This document shows, piece by piece, positions 19,812 through 30,100 of a DNA stretch of 64,000 nt. A program made the position numbers and the translations under genes. The notes under the pieces were generated by a model. That model saw only the letters and a program-made list of their open reading frames with translations, was not told where the DNA came from and searched no databases. This DNA is from Rubrobacter xylanophilus DSM 9941. GTDB taxonomy: Bacteria > Actinomycetota > Rubrobacteria > Rubrobacterales > Rubrobacteraceae. The stretch is from NCBI RefSeq assembly GCF_000014185.1, contig NC_008148.1, positions 1,468,001-1,532,000 of the forward strand, read 5' to 3'. Numbering within the stretch: the first letter of the stretch is position 1; every line of letters starts with the position of its first letter.

Positions 19812-21998
19812 CTAAACCTCCTCGGGATCCACCTCAACACGCACCCTCAGGCCGCTCTCCCGGGAGAGCCGCAGCGCGGCCCTCCGCCCGGCGCGGGCCG
19901 CCGCGGCGGGCTCCCGGGACCTGAGCAGGACCCTCCAGGCGGATGGCCCGCCGGCCGGAGGGGCGGGCACCGGCCCCCGCAGCTCCACTCCCGGCCGCAG
20001 GGCGGGCCGCACCAGTGATTCTACCGCACGGCGCACCTCCTCCTCCCGCCCGTGCAGCGTGATCGCGACGAGCCCGCCAAAGGGCGGGTAGCCGAGCGCC
20101 CGCAGGCGCCCGAGCTCCGCGCGCGCGAAGGAGGGGTAGTCGTCTTCCACCGCGGCCCTCAGGGTGGGGTCGTCCGGGTGCCTGGTCTGTATTATGAGCA
20201 TGGAGCGGGCGGACTCGGCGGCCCGGTGGAGGAGCCGGAAGGCCCGCTCGCGGGCTCTGGCGGCGGCCCCGAGGAGCAGGTGGTCCGCGTCGGGGACCAC
20301 CACGCGGTCCCACTCCCGGGAGAGGAGGGGGCGGGGCGTGCCCACGACCACGGGGGCCTCCTCCGCGCGGACGCTCCGGCCGCCGGCCAGGAGGCCGGGC
20401 TCCGCGCCGAGAGAGCGGGAGAGCTCCTGCCGCAGGCGCTCGACGGCGAGCCCCGAGGGGCTGAGGCGCGCAGATCCGCAGCCCGGGCACCGGTCGCGGG
20501 GGGGCTGGCGGCCGCCGCAGCGGGGGCAGGACAGGCCGTCGGCCAGCGCGAGGTCGCAGCGGGGGCAGCGGAGGGGGGCTCCGCAGCCGTTGCAGACCAC
20601 CGCCGCAGCGTACCCCAGCCGGTTCCCGACCACCCCGACCCTGCGGCCCGCCCGCAGGGCGCTGCGGCAGGCCTCGAGCGCGACCCGGCTCAGCGGGGCG
20701 CCGGAGCCGCGCATGTCCACGATGCGCACCGCTGGCCAGCGCTCCGGCGGGCGCGGGGGGAGCTCGCGCAGCCCCGGGCGGCCGTAGAGCGAGAGGGAGG
20801 GGCAGCTCGCGAGGAAGAGCGCGCCCCCCTCCTCCGCCGCGGCGCGCAGCCGCACGAGCTCCCTCACGTGCAGGGGGACGCCCTCGTAGCCCGGCCCTGC
20901 GCGGTGCGCCTCGTTCGGCTCGTCCACCACGCACAGCAGCGGCCGGGGGCGGCCGAGCGGGATCAGGGCGGCCGCGCGCGTCCCCACCAGCACGTCGAGG
21001 CTCCCCGCCGCCGCGGCCCGGTAGACGGCGGACCGGGATCTCCCCATCCCCGCGTGGTAGGGCGCCACCGAGGCCCCCCTCGGGAGCACCCGCCGCACCG
21101 CCTCCACCACCGGCTCCAACCCCTCCACCTCCGGGAGCAGGACGAGCGCCTGCCGGCCCGAGGAGACCGCCGCGGCGGCGAGGGCCGCGGCCGCCGCCGG
21201 GTGGGTGCGGGAGGGCGACCTCCACAGCCAGAGCCCCCCCTGCAGCGCCCCGCGCGCGGCGCCGGCGGCGGCCGCGTCGGGCGGGTCCGGGCCGAGCCCC
21301 TCCAGCAGCGGGGGGGGCTCAGGCACCCGCAGGAGGCGGAGCGCCCCGCGCGCGGCGAGCGCGCGCAGGCTCTGGCGGGAGGCGGGGGCCTCCCGCAGCA
21401 GCTCGTCCGTCCGGCACCGGCCGCCGCGGGCGCGCAGGGCCTCCAGCAGCGCGCGCTGGCGGGGCGCCCGCCGCAGGTCCGGCGGGGGGCCGGGCGAGAG
21501 GGCCGCGACCTCCACGGTCCGCGGCTCCGGGAGCGAGGGGACGAGCTCCAGGCGCCCCGAGCCCTCCGCCTCGCGCAGCGCCGCGCCCAGGACACGGCGG
21601 GCGGCGGCGCGCGAGACCAACTCCCCCCGCCGCCACGGCCAGCCGGGGAGGGGCCCGCGCACCCGGTAGCCCGCTATGCCCAGCCCCGGCGGCAGGGCGG
21701 CCCGCAGCACCGGCGCCAGGGGCGCCGCGGCCTCCTCGCACACCCGGAGGCACAGCTCCACCGCCGCGGGGGGCAGCCGGAGGCCCTCCAGCACGCGCAG
21801 GATCTCCTCCCTCGCCCGGCCGTCGCCCTCCAGAAGGCCCACCACCACCCCCAGGCAGCCCCGGCCGGAGAGCCGGACGACCACCAGAAACCCCACACCA
21901 ACCCCCCGGCGCAGCCTTTCTGGGACCAGGTAGCTCAGCGGGGGGAGGGCGTGGGTGTTCACGAGCAACGCGACGCGGGCGGCGCGGGGGAGGCGCAA
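19812..21998 (-). CDS. priA: PriA-like primosomal protein N', helicase motifs degenerate
   Basis: Replication restart factor, 728 residues. The N-terminal DNA-binding domain begins VALLVNTHALPPLSYLVPE. Zinc-binding cysteines follow the expected pattern in CNGCGAPLRCPRC, then SCPRCGGR and CPGCGSARLSP (roughly residues 470-515). The helicase core is worn: the Walker A position reads LWRSPSRTHPAAAAAL with no GKT, and the DEEH box has become VDEPNEAH. Loss of detectable helicase motifs is known for actinobacterial PriA, so this is a lineage trait rather than a sequencing fault. TTG start. Lies between metK and def. Confidence 0.9.
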   Translation of the reverse strand: MRLPRAARVALLVNTHALPPLSYLVPERLRRGVGVGFLVVVRLSGRGCLGVVVGLLEGDGRAREEILRVLEGLRLPPAAVELCLRVCEEAAAPLAPVLRAALPPGLGIAGYRVRGPLPGWPWRRGELVSRAAARRVLGAALREAEGSGRLELVPSLPEPRTVEVAALSPGPPPDLRRAPRQRALLEALRARGGRCRTDELLREAPASRQSLRALAARGALRLLRVPEPPPLLEGLGPDPPDAAAAGAARGALQGGLWLWRSPSRTHPAAAAALAAAAVSSGRQALVLLPEVEGLEPVVEAVRRVLPRGASVAPYHAGMGRSRSAVYRAAAAGSLDVLVGTRAAALIPLGRPRPLLCVVDEPNEAHRAGPGYEGVPLHVRELVRLRAAAEEGGALFLASCPSLSLYGRPGLRELPPRPPERWPAVRIVDMRGSGAPLSRVALEACRSALRAGRRVGVVGNRLGYAAAVVCNGCGAPLRCPRCDLALADGLSCPRCGGRQPPRDRCPGCGSARLSPSGLAVERLRQELSRSLGAEPGLLAGGRSVRAEEAPVVVGTPRPLLSREWDRVVVPDADHLLLGAAARARERAFRLLHRAAESARSMLIIQTRHPDDPTLRAAVEDDYPSFARAELGRLRALGYPPFGGLVAITLHGREEEVRRAVESLVRPALRPGVELRGPVPAPPAGGPSAWRVLLRSREPAAAARAGRRAALRLSRESGLRVRVEVDPEEV

Positions 21999-22005
21999 GG
22001 CCCGC

Positions 22006-23244
22006 CTACAGCCCGGCCGCCCGGCGGAGCTCCTCCGCCCGGTTCGTCTCCTCCCAGGTAAAGCCGGGCTCGCGGCGGCCGAAGTGCCCGTAGGCGGCGG
22101 TGCGCGAGAAGACGGGGCGCCTGAGGTCCAGGTCGCGGATGATCGCGCCGGGGCGCAGGTCGAAGTGGTCCCGGATCAGCTCCCCTATCCTCGCCGGGTC
22201 CACCCGCGCCGTGCCGAAGGTCTCCACCATCACGCTCACGGGCCGGGCCACGCCTATAGCGTAGGCCACCTGTATCAGGCAGCGGCGGGCGAGGCCCGAG
22301 GCCACCACGTTCTTGGCCACCCAGCGGGCGGCGTAGGAGCCCGAGCGGTCCACCTTCGTCGCGTCCTTGCCCGAGAACGCCCCTCCCCCGTGCGGGGCCG
22401 CCCCGCCGTAGGTGTCCACGATGATCTTGCGCCCCGTCAGGCCGGTGTCCCCCTGGGGGCCGCCCAGCACGAAGCGCCCGGTGGGGTTCACCAGGATCTC
22501 CGCCCGCTTCTCGTCGAAGAACTCCTCCGGCATGACCGGCCGGATCACCGCCTCTATGATGTCCTCCCGGATCTTCTTCTCCATCCCGTCCCGGTGCTGG
22601 GCCGAGACCAGCACCTTCTCCACGCTCACCGGCCGGTCGCCCTCGTAGCGGACGGTCACCTGGCTCTTGCCGTCGGGCCTCAGGTAGTCCAGCTCGCCGC
22701 TCTTGCGGACCTCCGAGAGGCGGCGGGTGAGGGCGTGGGCCAGGGTTATGGGGAGGGGCATGAGCTCCGGGGTCTCCTCGCAGGCGTACCCGAACATCAT
22801 CCCCTGGTCGCCGGCCCCTATCTCGTCGATCACCTCCTCGAGGTCCCGCACCTCCAGCGCCCGGTCCACCCCCTGCGCGATATCCGGCGACTGAGGGTCG
22901 ATCGAGGTGATCACGCCGCAGGTCTCGGCGTCGAAGCCGTACTTGGCGCGCGTGTAGCCGATCTCGGAGATCTTCTTGCGCACCACGGAGGGGATGTCCA
23001 CGTAGGTGGAGGTGGTGATCTCCCCGGCGACCATGACGAGGCCGGTGGTCACGAGGGTCTCGCACGCCACCCGGCTCATGGGGTCGTCGGCGAGGGCGGC
23101 GTCGAGGATGGCGTCGGAGATCTGGTCCGCGACCTTGTCCGGGTGCCCCTCGGTCACGGACTCGGAGGTGAAGAGGTGGGAGGCCCTCAGCCTCTGGTCA
23201 TCGGCGGCGTTGTAGGCGGTGGTGTGCGCGGTCTTCTCCGCCAT
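22006..23244 (-). CDS. metK: S-adenosylmethionine synthase
   Basis: Makes SAM from methionine and ATP. 412 residues; normal. [18 protein letters not shown] near residue 27, the signature [12 protein letters not shown], and [19 protein letters not shown] in the C-terminal domain are intact. The ATG at 23244 is backed by GGGAG 5-6 bases upstream, even though this makes a 47-base overlap with coaBC. No SAM riboswitch is possible in the upstream region because it is coding. Confidence 0.97.
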   Translation of the reverse strand: MAEKTAHTTAYNAADDQRLRASHLFTSESVTEGHPDKVADQISDAILDAALADDPMSRVACETLVTTGLVMVAGEITTSTYVDIPSVVRKKISEIGYTRAKYGFDAETCGVITSIDPQSPDIAQGVDRALEVRDLEEVIDEIGAGDQGMMFGYACEETPELMPLPITLAHALTRRLSEVRKSGELDYLRPDGKSQVTVRYEGDRPVSVEKVLVSAQHRDGMEKKIREDIIEAVIRPVMPEEFFDEKRAEILVNPTGRFVLGGPQGDTGLTGRKIIVDTYGGAAPHGGGAFSGKDATKVDRSGSYAARWVAKNVVASGLARRCLIQVAYAIGVARPVSVMVETFGTARVDPARIGELIRDHFDLRPGAIIRDLDLRRPVFSRTAAYGHFGRREPGFTWEETNRAEELRRAAGL

Positions 23245-24334
23245 CTGTCTCCCGTCGCTTCCTCTCTATGTGGTCTTTTACGACATCGAGTATTGCGCGG
23301 GCGACCTCGTCTTTGGAGGACCGGGGTACGAACCTCTCGTCGTCGGGGCCGACGATCCAGACCTCGTTCTCGTCGGCGCCGAAGCCGATGCCCGCCCGGA
23401 AGACGTCGTTGCCGACCACGAGGTCGGCCCCTTTCTCGCGCAGCTTCCGGCGGGCCTCGGAGACGGGGTCCCCGTGTGTTGCGGCAAATCCTACCACAAA
23501 GAGGCGGGGGAACCTCTCCCGGACCTCGCGCAGGATGTCCGCGGTGGGCCTGAGCCGCAGCAGGTACTCCCCGGCGTCCCGCCGCCGGATCTTGCCGCCC
23601 ACCCTCTCCGCGGGGGTGAAGTCGGAGACGGCCGCGGCCATGACGAGCGCGTCGGCCCGGCCGGCGCGCCGGAGCACCTCCTCGCGCATCTCCTGGACGG
23701 TCTCCACCTCTACCCAGCCCACGCCGGGCTCCCTGCCCGCCACGTTGGCGGCGACCACGCACACCCCGGCCCCGAGGCGCAGGGCCGCGCGCGCCAGGGC
23801 GAGCCCCATCTTCCCGGAGGACCGGTTGCCGATGAACCGCACCCCGTCGATGGGCTCGCGGGTCCCGCCGGCGGTTACGAGCACCCTGAGCCCCTCGAGC
23901 GGCCCCCCGAGCGCGCCGAGGGTGCGGGCGAGGATCTCGCCGGGCGGCGCCATCTGGTCCCCCTCGCCGCGCACCACGGCGAACCCCCGGCGCTCGAGGA
24001 GGCCGAGGTTCTCGCGCACGGCGGGGTGCGCGGCGGTGGCGGCGTCGAGCTCAGGGGCGACGAGCACGCTGCGCGCCCCGGGGGGAGGGTGGGCGAGGCC
24101 GCGGGCGAGCCGGGCGAGGACGCCGGGGCAGGCCGGGGCGTAGAGCGCCGCGGCGGGAGAGGGGGAGGGCTCTTCGACCACCGCGGCGTGGGAGGCAAAG
24201 GCCGCGGGCCCGACGAAAGATCGGGCCCGCTCCTCCAGCACCACCTCGACGCGGTGTCCGGCCGCGTCGAGGCCGCGGGTCACCCGCGGGACGGCGAGCG
24301 CCCCCGGCCCCGGACCGACCAGGCAGGAGATCAA
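23198..24334 (-). CDS. coaBC: CoaBC-type protein: intact CoaB, degenerate CoaC
   Basis: 378 residues. The C-terminal half (from about 148) is a convincing phosphopantothenoylcysteine synthetase: [25 protein letters not shown], then AAAVSDFTP and [15 protein letters not shown]. The N-terminal half should be the FMN-dependent decarboxylase but has lost its key motifs. The PASANT/PATANT motif reads APACPG (66-71), the PAMN region reads APELDA (93-98), and the active-site flap Cys region reads [10 protein letters not shown] (125-134) without Cys. CoaC activity is doubtful. TTG start overlaps the rpoZ stop as TTGA. Confidence 0.88.
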   Translation of the reverse strand: MISCLVGPGPGALAVPRVTRGLDAAGHRVEVVLEERARSFVGPAAFASHAAVVEEPSPSPAAALYAPACPGVLARLARGLAHPPPGARSVLVAPELDAATAAHPAVRENLGLLERRGFAVVRGEGDQMAPPGEILARTLGALGGPLEGLRVLVTAGGTREPIDGVRFIGNRSSGKMGLALARAALRLGAGVCVVAANVAGREPGVGWVEVETVQEMREEVLRRAGRADALVMAAAVSDFTPAERVGGKIRRRDAGEYLLRLRPTADILREVRERFPRLFVVGFAATHGDPVSEARRKLREKGADLVVGNDVFRAGIGFGADENEVWIVGPDDERFVPRSSKDEVARAILDVVKDHIERKRRETDGGEDRAHHRLQRRR

Positions 24335-24651
24335 GCCGCGCCCTGGTCCTCCCTCTCCCCGGCGGCCCGCTGCTGCTCCTCGGGGGCCTCCCCGGCGGGC
24401 TCCGCGGCCTCGCGGGCCGGCTCGCGGAAGCCGACCTTCAGCTTGCCGGCCCGCAGCTCCTCGATGGCGATGGTGAGGGGGTGCTGGGAGCGGGTGTGCA
24501 CCTGGGGACCGGGGATGCCCAGGGACTCGTTCAGGCCCAGGGTGGCGGTGTACTCGTTTATCTGGCGGGCCCGCTTGGCCGTAGCCACGACCAGCCCGTA
24601 GCGGGAGTCCACCTTGTCCAGAAGCTCTTCGATCTTCAGGTCGTTCAGCAC
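24331..24651 (-). CDS. rpoZ: RNA polymerase omega subunit
   Basis: Small subunit that helps assemble and stabilise RNA polymerase. 106 residues from the GTG at 24651, which has AGGAGG 6 bases upstream. Family residues: KIEELLDKVDSRYGLVVATAKRARQIN, the classic Rpb6/omega helix with KRARQIN. The C-terminal third is an acidic, Ala/Glu-rich tail typical of actinobacterial omega. It overlaps the gmk end by 7 bases, following the conserved mihF-gmk-rpoZ-coaBC-metK order. Confidence 0.95.
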   Translation of the reverse strand: MLNDLKIEELLDKVDSRYGLVVATAKRARQINEYTATLGLNESLGIPGPQVHTRSQHPLTIAIEELRAGKLKVGFREPAREAAEPAGEAPEEQQRAAGEREDQGAA

Positions 24652-25220
24652 GGGTCTCCTCCTGCGACTATCCTGCGCATTATCTCTATCATCTCCTCTC
24701 TGGCCCGCTCGTAGTCGTCGTTGACGACCTCGCAGTCGAACTCGTCGCGCGCGGCGACCTCCTCGACGGCGGTGGCGAGCCGCCGCTGCACGGCGTCCTC
24801 GCTCTCGGTGGCCCGCCCCTCGAGCCGCCGGCGGGTCTCCTCGAGCGAGGGGGCGCGCACGAAGATCATCACCGCGTCCGGGCGCTTGCGGCGCACCTTG
24901 CGGGCCCCCTGCAGCTCTATCTCCAGGATCACGGAGAGCCCGCTCTCCAGGTACTCCTCCACCCGGTGGGCGGGGGTGCCGTAGAGGTTGCCGGAGTACT
25001 CGGCCCACTCCAGAAAGCGCCCCTCCCGGATCCAGCGCTCGAACTCCTCCCGCGAGAGGAAGATGTAGTCCCGGCCGTTGACCTCCCCGGGGCGCGGGGC
25101 CCTGGTGGTGGCGGAGACCGAGTAGGCGAGCTGCGGTACGGCGTCGAGCGCCGCCCGGATGAGGGTGGACTTCCCGGCCCCCGAGGGGCCGGAGACGACG
25201 ATCAGCCTTCCCCGCCGCAC
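24645..25220 (-). CDS. gmk: Guanylate kinase
   Basis: Converts GMP to GDP. 191 residues. P-loop SGPSGAGKST near residue 10-19, GMP-binding TTRAPRPGEVNGRDYIF, and LEIELQGARKV are as expected. GTG start; its first 19 bases overlap the mihF 3' end, so coupled translation is likely. Confidence 0.96.
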   Translation of the reverse strand: MRRGRLIVVSGPSGAGKSTLIRAALDAVPQLAYSVSATTRAPRPGEVNGRDYIFLSREEFERWIREGRFLEWAEYSGNLYGTPAHRVEEYLESGLSVILEIELQGARKVRRKRPDAVMIFVRAPSLEETRRRLEGRATESEDAVQRRLATAVEEVAARDEFDCEVVNDDYERAREEMIEIMRRIVAGGDPC

Positions 25221-25528
25221 CCCAGCACCCTGATGAGGCGGTCCCGCTGGCCGTGGGTGAGGCCGACGAGGGTCTTGGCCCGGCTGATGCCGGCCTCGCG
25301 CATGACCCGCGAGACCTTCACCCGGCCCATGCCCCTGACCGCGAGCAGCATCTCCTCGACCTTGGCGCCCTTGAGCTCCTCGGGCGGGTCCATGAGAAGC
25401 TCGTAGATGCCGAGCCGCCCGCTCTTGAGGTCCCGCTTGGCGGCGGCCCGCGCGAACCTGACCCGGTTGGCCTCCCGGAGCGCGCTGAGCCGCTCTTCCG
25501 CCGTCCTCTCTGGCGCCCGCCGCAGCAT
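25202..25528 (-). CDS. mihF: Actinobacterial-type integration host factor (mIHF)
   Basis: DNA-bending nucleoid protein, unrelated in fold to E. coli IHF. 108 residues. It has the mIHF core: an N-terminal arginine-rich helix (about 6-35), then VEEMLLAVRGMGRVKVSRVM and GISRAKTLVGLTHGQRDRLI, a helix-two-turn-helix module related to S13 helices. The ATG at 25528 has no ribosome binding site in the 16-base gap behind pyrD. A TATACT box ends only 9 bases upstream, so the mRNA may be leaderless. Its position before gmk and rpoZ is a marker of actinobacteria. Confidence 0.94.
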   Translation of the reverse strand: MLRRAPERTAEERLSALREANRVRFARAAAKRDLKSGRLGIYELLMDPPEELKGAKVEEMLLAVRGMGRVKVSRVMREAGISRAKTLVGLTHGQRDRLIRVLGCGGEG

Positions 25529-25537
25529 CGGTTGGCT

Positions 25538-25546
25538 AGTATATCA
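25538..25546 (-). promoter_or_regulatory. Extended -10 promoter for mihF, predicted leaderless start
   Basis: On the minus strand TGA-TATACT: the TGA is also the pyrD stop codon and supplies the TGN extension, and TATACT matches 5 of 6 positions of TATAAT. Only 9 bases separate the box from the mihF ATG, so a start site 6-8 bases downstream of the box would fall within 3 bases of the ATG. No Shine-Dalgarno sequence is present and no convincing -35 lies 16-18 bases upstream. Confidence 0.6.
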
Positions 25547-26458
25547 TCGTTCCGAGGGCACGGGCCGCGCCCCCTGCGCCGGAAGCAGCGCTCCGGCGAG
25601 CTCCGAGGCGGCGAGCCCCTCCTCGCGCAGGTACCTCTCGAACTCCGCCAGTATCTCCGCCGGGTCCCGGACGAAGCCCGCGCTCCCCACCTGCACGGCC
25701 CGGGCCCCGGCGAGCATGAACTCCGCGACGTCGGCGCCGCTGCAGACGCCCCCGCAGCCGACGACGGGGATCTCCGCGGCGGAGGCCACGTCGTACACCG
25801 CCCGCAGGGCGAGCGGCTTTATGGCCGGCCCCGAGAGCCCGCCCCGCAGCAGCACCCGCCTCGCGCGGGCGTCGACCGCGAGCGCGGGGACGGTGTTCAT
25901 GACGGTGAGCCCGTCGGCCCCGGCGGCCTCGGCGGCCAGGGCGTTCTGCACGACCCCCTCCAGGGCGAGCTTGGCAAGGAGCGGCACGTCCGGCGCGGCC
26001 CTCCGGCAGGCGGCGACGACCTCCTCCACCGCGGACGGCCCGGCGCAGAAGACCTGCCCCCCGCGCTCGACGTTGGGGCACGAGAGGTTCAGCTCTATGG
26101 CCGCCGCCCGACCGTCGGCGGCGACCCGCCCGCACAGGAGGGCGAACTCCTCCACCGTCTCCCCGGCCACCGAGACGAAGACGGGGACGCCGACCTCCCA
26201 GGCCCCGAGCGCGCGCAGAAACTCCTCTACGCCCGGGTTCTGCAGGCCGATGGAGTTGACCATCCCGGCGGGGGACTCGGCCACGCGGGGCGGGGGGTTC
26301 CCCTGCCGGGGGCGGAGGGTGACGGTCTTGGGCAGGACAGCACCGTACACCCCCGCGGCCTCGCCGAGCGCCTCCGGGGCGAGGGTGCCGGAGGCCGGGA
26401 TGAGGGGGGTGGCGAGGCGGACCCCGCACAGCTCGACGGAGAGCTCTGGGGCTACCAC
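25544..26458 (-). CDS. pyrD: Dihydroorotate dehydrogenase, catalytic subunit (class 1B type)
   Basis: Oxidises dihydroorotate to orotate. 304 residues, FMN barrel. Begins with LSVELCGVRLATPLIPASG; contains NSIGLQNPGVEEFL, NLSCPNVERGGQVF (substrate and FMN contacts), LAKLALE and GCGGVCSGADVAEFMLAGA. A Cys-containing region replaces Ser as general base in class 1 enzymes; here the loop NVERGGQVFCAGP has Cys. The class 1B label rests on the adjacent pyrK. GTG start at 26458 with GGGGAG 5 bases upstream, overlapping pyrK by 7 bases. Confidence 0.94.
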   Translation of the reverse strand: MVAPELSVELCGVRLATPLIPASGTLAPEALGEAAGVYGAVLPKTVTLRPRQGNPPPRVAESPAGMVNSIGLQNPGVEEFLRALGAWEVGVPVFVSVAGETVEEFALLCGRVAADGRAAAIELNLSCPNVERGGQVFCAGPSAVEEVVAACRRAAPDVPLLAKLALEGVVQNALAAEAAGADGLTVMNTVPALAVDARARRVLLRGGLSGPAIKPLALRAVYDVASAAEIPVVGCGGVCSGADVAEFMLAGARAVQVGSAGFVRDPAEILAEFERYLREEGLAASELAGALLPAQGARPVPSER

Positions 26459-27177
26459 GCGAGCTCCCCCGCCTCGAAGACCGGCCCCTCCACGCACGAG
26501 CGGAGGTAGCCCTTGCGGGTGGGCACGACGCACCCGTTGCAGGAGCCGTTCCCGCAGCCCATCCGCTCCTCGACGGAGAGCTGGGCCTCGGGGCCGGCGG
26601 CCAGCCCGACGGCGGCGAGCATGGGGTTCGGCCCGCAGGCATAGACCGCCCGGTAGCGCCGGAGGTCGCCCGCGGCATCCAGCACAGTACCCCGCACCCC
26701 GAAAGAGCCGTCCATGGTGGCGACCACGGGCTCCGGGAACCCCTCCGCCGCGGCGGCGAGGCCGGCGTCGGCGAAGCCGAGGAAGACCTCGTGCTCCACC
26801 CCTCTCTCGCTCAGGCGCCGCGAGAGGAGCCGCAGGGGGGCGACGCCCACGCCGCCCCCGAGCAGCGCGGCGGGCCCCTCCCGGCAGACCGAGAACCCGC
26901 GGCCCAGCGGGGGGCTGACCTCTATCTCCTCCGAGGCGCGGGCCAGAAGCGCGGTGCCCCGCCCGCGCACCTCGAAGAGCAGGCTCGCGACCCCCTCCTC
27001 GTAGTCGTAGACGGAGAAGGGGCGGGCGAGGAAGGGGTCCATGGAGAGCCCCCACCCGGCGGGCCGGGCCATGACGAACTGGCCGGGCTGCGGCGGCTCG
27101 CCGGGCCAGCGGTAGGAGAGGAGGACGTAGCGGCCGAGGGACTGCAGGCGCTCGACCGCTGCGGGGAGGAACCTCAC
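26452..27177 (-). CDS. pyrK: Dihydroorotate dehydrogenase electron transfer subunit
   Basis: Passes electrons from PyrD to NAD through FAD and a 2Fe-2S cluster. 241 residues. FAD-binding [21 protein letters not shown], then [16 protein letters not shown] of the NAD domain. The cluster ligands are four Cys in [14 protein letters not shown] followed by [11 protein letters not shown]. The GTG at 27177 overlaps the carB stop as GTGA. Presence of PyrK means orotate formation here is NAD-linked and not quinone-linked as in mycobacteria. Confidence 0.94.
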   Translation of the reverse strand: MRFLPAAVERLQSLGRYVLLSYRWPGEPPQPGQFVMARPAGWGLSMDPFLARPFSVYDYEEGVASLLFEVRGRGTALLARASEEIEVSPPLGRGFSVCREGPAALLGGGVGVAPLRLLSRRLSERGVEHEVFLGFADAGLAAAAEGFPEPVVATMDGSFGVRGTVLDAAGDLRRYRAVYACGPNPMLAAVGLAAGPEAQLSVEERMGCGNGSCNGCVVPTRKGYLRSCVEGPVFEAGELAW

Positions 27178-30100
27178 GTTCGGGCCGCGTACAGGTCCTG
27201 CAGGGAGTGCACCCGCCGGGTCTCCCCCCTGATCCTGGCCTCTATCCCCTGCAGGGCGGCGGCCGCCCCGGCCAGCGTGGTGATGCACGGCACCCGGTGC
27301 ATCAGGGCCTTGCGGCGGATCAGGTACCCGTCCGTGCGCGAGCCGCGCCCCCAGGGCGTGTTGACGATCAGGTCCACCCCGCCCCTCTCGATGAGCCCGA
27401 GCACGTCCTCGCCGCCCTCCCCGATCTTGGGCACCACCGCCGCCGGGAGCCCGTTGTTCCTGAGCACCCCCGCGGTGCCCTCGCTCGCCAGAACCTCGAA
27501 CCCGAGGTCCGCGAACCCCCGCGCGATGAGCACCGCCGCCCGCTTGTCCCGGTCGGCGACGGAGACGTAGACCCGCCCGGACTCGGGCAGCCGCTGCCCC
27601 GCGGCGGCGAGCGCCTTGGCAAACGCCCCCCCGAAGGTGGGGTCTATCCCCATCGCCTCGCCGGTGGAGCGCATCTCGGGCCCGAGCAGCGGGTCCACCT
27701 CGGCGAAGCGGTCGAAGGGGAAGACGGGGGCCTTGACCGCGAAGCTCCCGCTGGAGGCGGGCCGGGGCCCGAGGTCGCGGAGCTTCTCCCCGAGCAGCAC
27801 CCGCGTCGCCAGCCGCGCCAGGGGCACCCCCGTGGCCTTGGAGATGTACGGCACGGTCCGCGAGGCCCGCGGGTTGCACTCGATGGCCATCACCTCGTCG
27901 CCCCGCACCACGTACTGCACGTTCATCAGCCCCACCACCCCGATGGAGAGGGCCAGCCGCCGGGTGTAGTCCTCGATCCTCTCCTGCAGCGACCGGGTGA
28001 GCGTGATCGGCGGCGTCACGCACGAGGAGTCCCCAGAGTGCACCCCGGCCTCCTCTATGTGCTCCATGATCCCGCCGATGTACACCTCCTCCCCGTCGGA
28101 GACGGCGTCGACGTCTACCTCCACGTAAGCCTCCATGAACTTGTCCACGAGGATCGGGTGCTCCGGGCTCCCGCTTACGCTGGACCTCAGGTAGAGCTCG
28201 AGGTCTTCGTCGCCGTAGACGATCTCCATCCTGCGGCCGCCGAGCACGTAGGAGGGGCGGACGACCACGGGGTAGCCGAGCCGGCGGGCGACCTCCCGGG
28301 CCTCGGCGGCGGTGGTGGCGGTGCCGAAGCGCGGGTGGGGTATGCCGAGCTCCCGGAGCAGGCGCCCGAAGCGGGAGCGGTCCTCGGCGAGGTCTATGGC
28401 CTCGGGGGAGGTACCGAGCACCCGCGCGCCGGCCCGCTCCAGCTCGCGGGCCAGCTTCAGCGGGCTCTGGCCGCCGAACTGGAGGATCACGCCCTCCGGC
28501 CTCTCGCGCCGGACGACCTCCAGCACGTGCTCGGCGGTCAGCGGCTCGAAGTACAGCCGGCTGGAGGTGTCGTAGTCGGTGGAGACCGTCTCGGGGTTGG
28601 AGTTGATCATGACGGCGTCGTAGCCGCAGGCCTTCAGCTCGTAGCTGGCGTGGACGCAGGCGTAGTCGAACTCTATCCCCTGCCCGATCCTGTTGGGGCC
28701 GCTGCCGAGGACGACCACGGAGGGGTTCTCGCCCCGCTCCACCTCGTCCTCCTGCTCGTAGGTGGAGTAGTAGTAGGGGGTGCGGGCCGGAAACTCCCCG
28801 GCGCAGGTGTCCACGGCCTTGTAGGTGGGGTGCACCCCCAGCGCCCGCCGGACGCCCCGCACCACCTCCGCCGGGTAGCCGGAGCAGGCCGCCAGCGCCT
28901 CGTCGGTGAAGCCCATCCTCTTCAGCTCCCGCACCTGCTCGGCGCTCAGGGTCTCCTCCACCGCCCCCTCGGCGGCCACGATCCGGGCCGCCGCCGCGAT
29001 GAAGAACGGGTCTATGCTGGTCCGGCGGTAGATCTCCGGGATGTCCATCCCGGCCCTGAGCGCCTCGAAGACCGCGAAGATCCTGTAGGGCGAGGGCTCG
29101 TCCAGCCTGGCCTGGATGTCCCGCGTCTCGATCTCCAGCGAGGCCATCGCCTTGAGCAGGCTCTCGGTGAACGTCCTCCCGATGGCCATCACCTCGCCCA
29201 CCGAGTGCATCCGGGTCGTCAGCCGCGCCGAGGTGCCGGGGAACTTCTCGAACGCAAAGCGCGGGATCTTGGTCACCACATAGTCCAGCGCCGGCTCGAA
29301 GGACGCCGGGGTGGCCCCCGTGATGTCGTTGGTGATCTCGTCCAGCGTGTACCCCACCGCCAGACGCGCCGCTATCTTGGCTATCGGAAAGCCCGTGGCC
29401 TTGCTCGCCAGCGCGCTCGACCGGCTCACCCGCGGGTTCATCTCGATGACGTAGAAGTCGTCCCCCTCGGGGTTCACCGCAAACTGTATGTTGGAGCCCC
29501 CCGTGGAAACCCCGATCTCGCGTATTATGCGTATAGCGGCGGTGCGGAGGCTCTGGTACTGGCGGTCGGAGAGGGTCTGGGCGGGGGCGACGGTGATGGA
29601 GTCGCCGGTGTGGACGCCCATGGGGTCCACGTTCTCGATGGAGCAGACGATGACGACGTTATCTGCGAGGTCGCGCATGACCTCGAGCTCGAACTCCTTC
29701 CAGCCCGCGACGGAGCGCTCGACGAGGACGCTCCGCACGGGGCTGGCGTCGAGGCCGTCGCGCACGGAGGCGCGCAGGGCGTCGAGGTCTTCGGCCACCG
29801 AGCCGCCGGTGCCGCCGAGGGTGAAGCTCGGCCGGATGATGAGGGGGAAGCCGATCCTCTCGGCCAGCTCCTCGGCCTCCGGGACCGAGCGGACGGTGCG
29901 GCTCTCGGGGACCCGCAGCCCGATCCGCTCCATCGCCTCCCGGAAGAGCTGGCGGTCCTCGGCCTTCTGGATGGACGGTATGGAGGCCCCGAGGAGCTGC
30001 ACCCCGTACTCCTCCAGGACGCCCGCCTCCGACAGCTCCACCGCCAGGTTAAGGGCCGTCTGGCCGCCGAGCGTCGGCAGCAGGGCGTCGGGGCGCTCGC

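Noticed and set aside
22006-23244. SAM riboswitch for metK
   Set aside because: The upstream DNA is the coding end of coaBC with a 47-base overlap and no room for a riboswitch.
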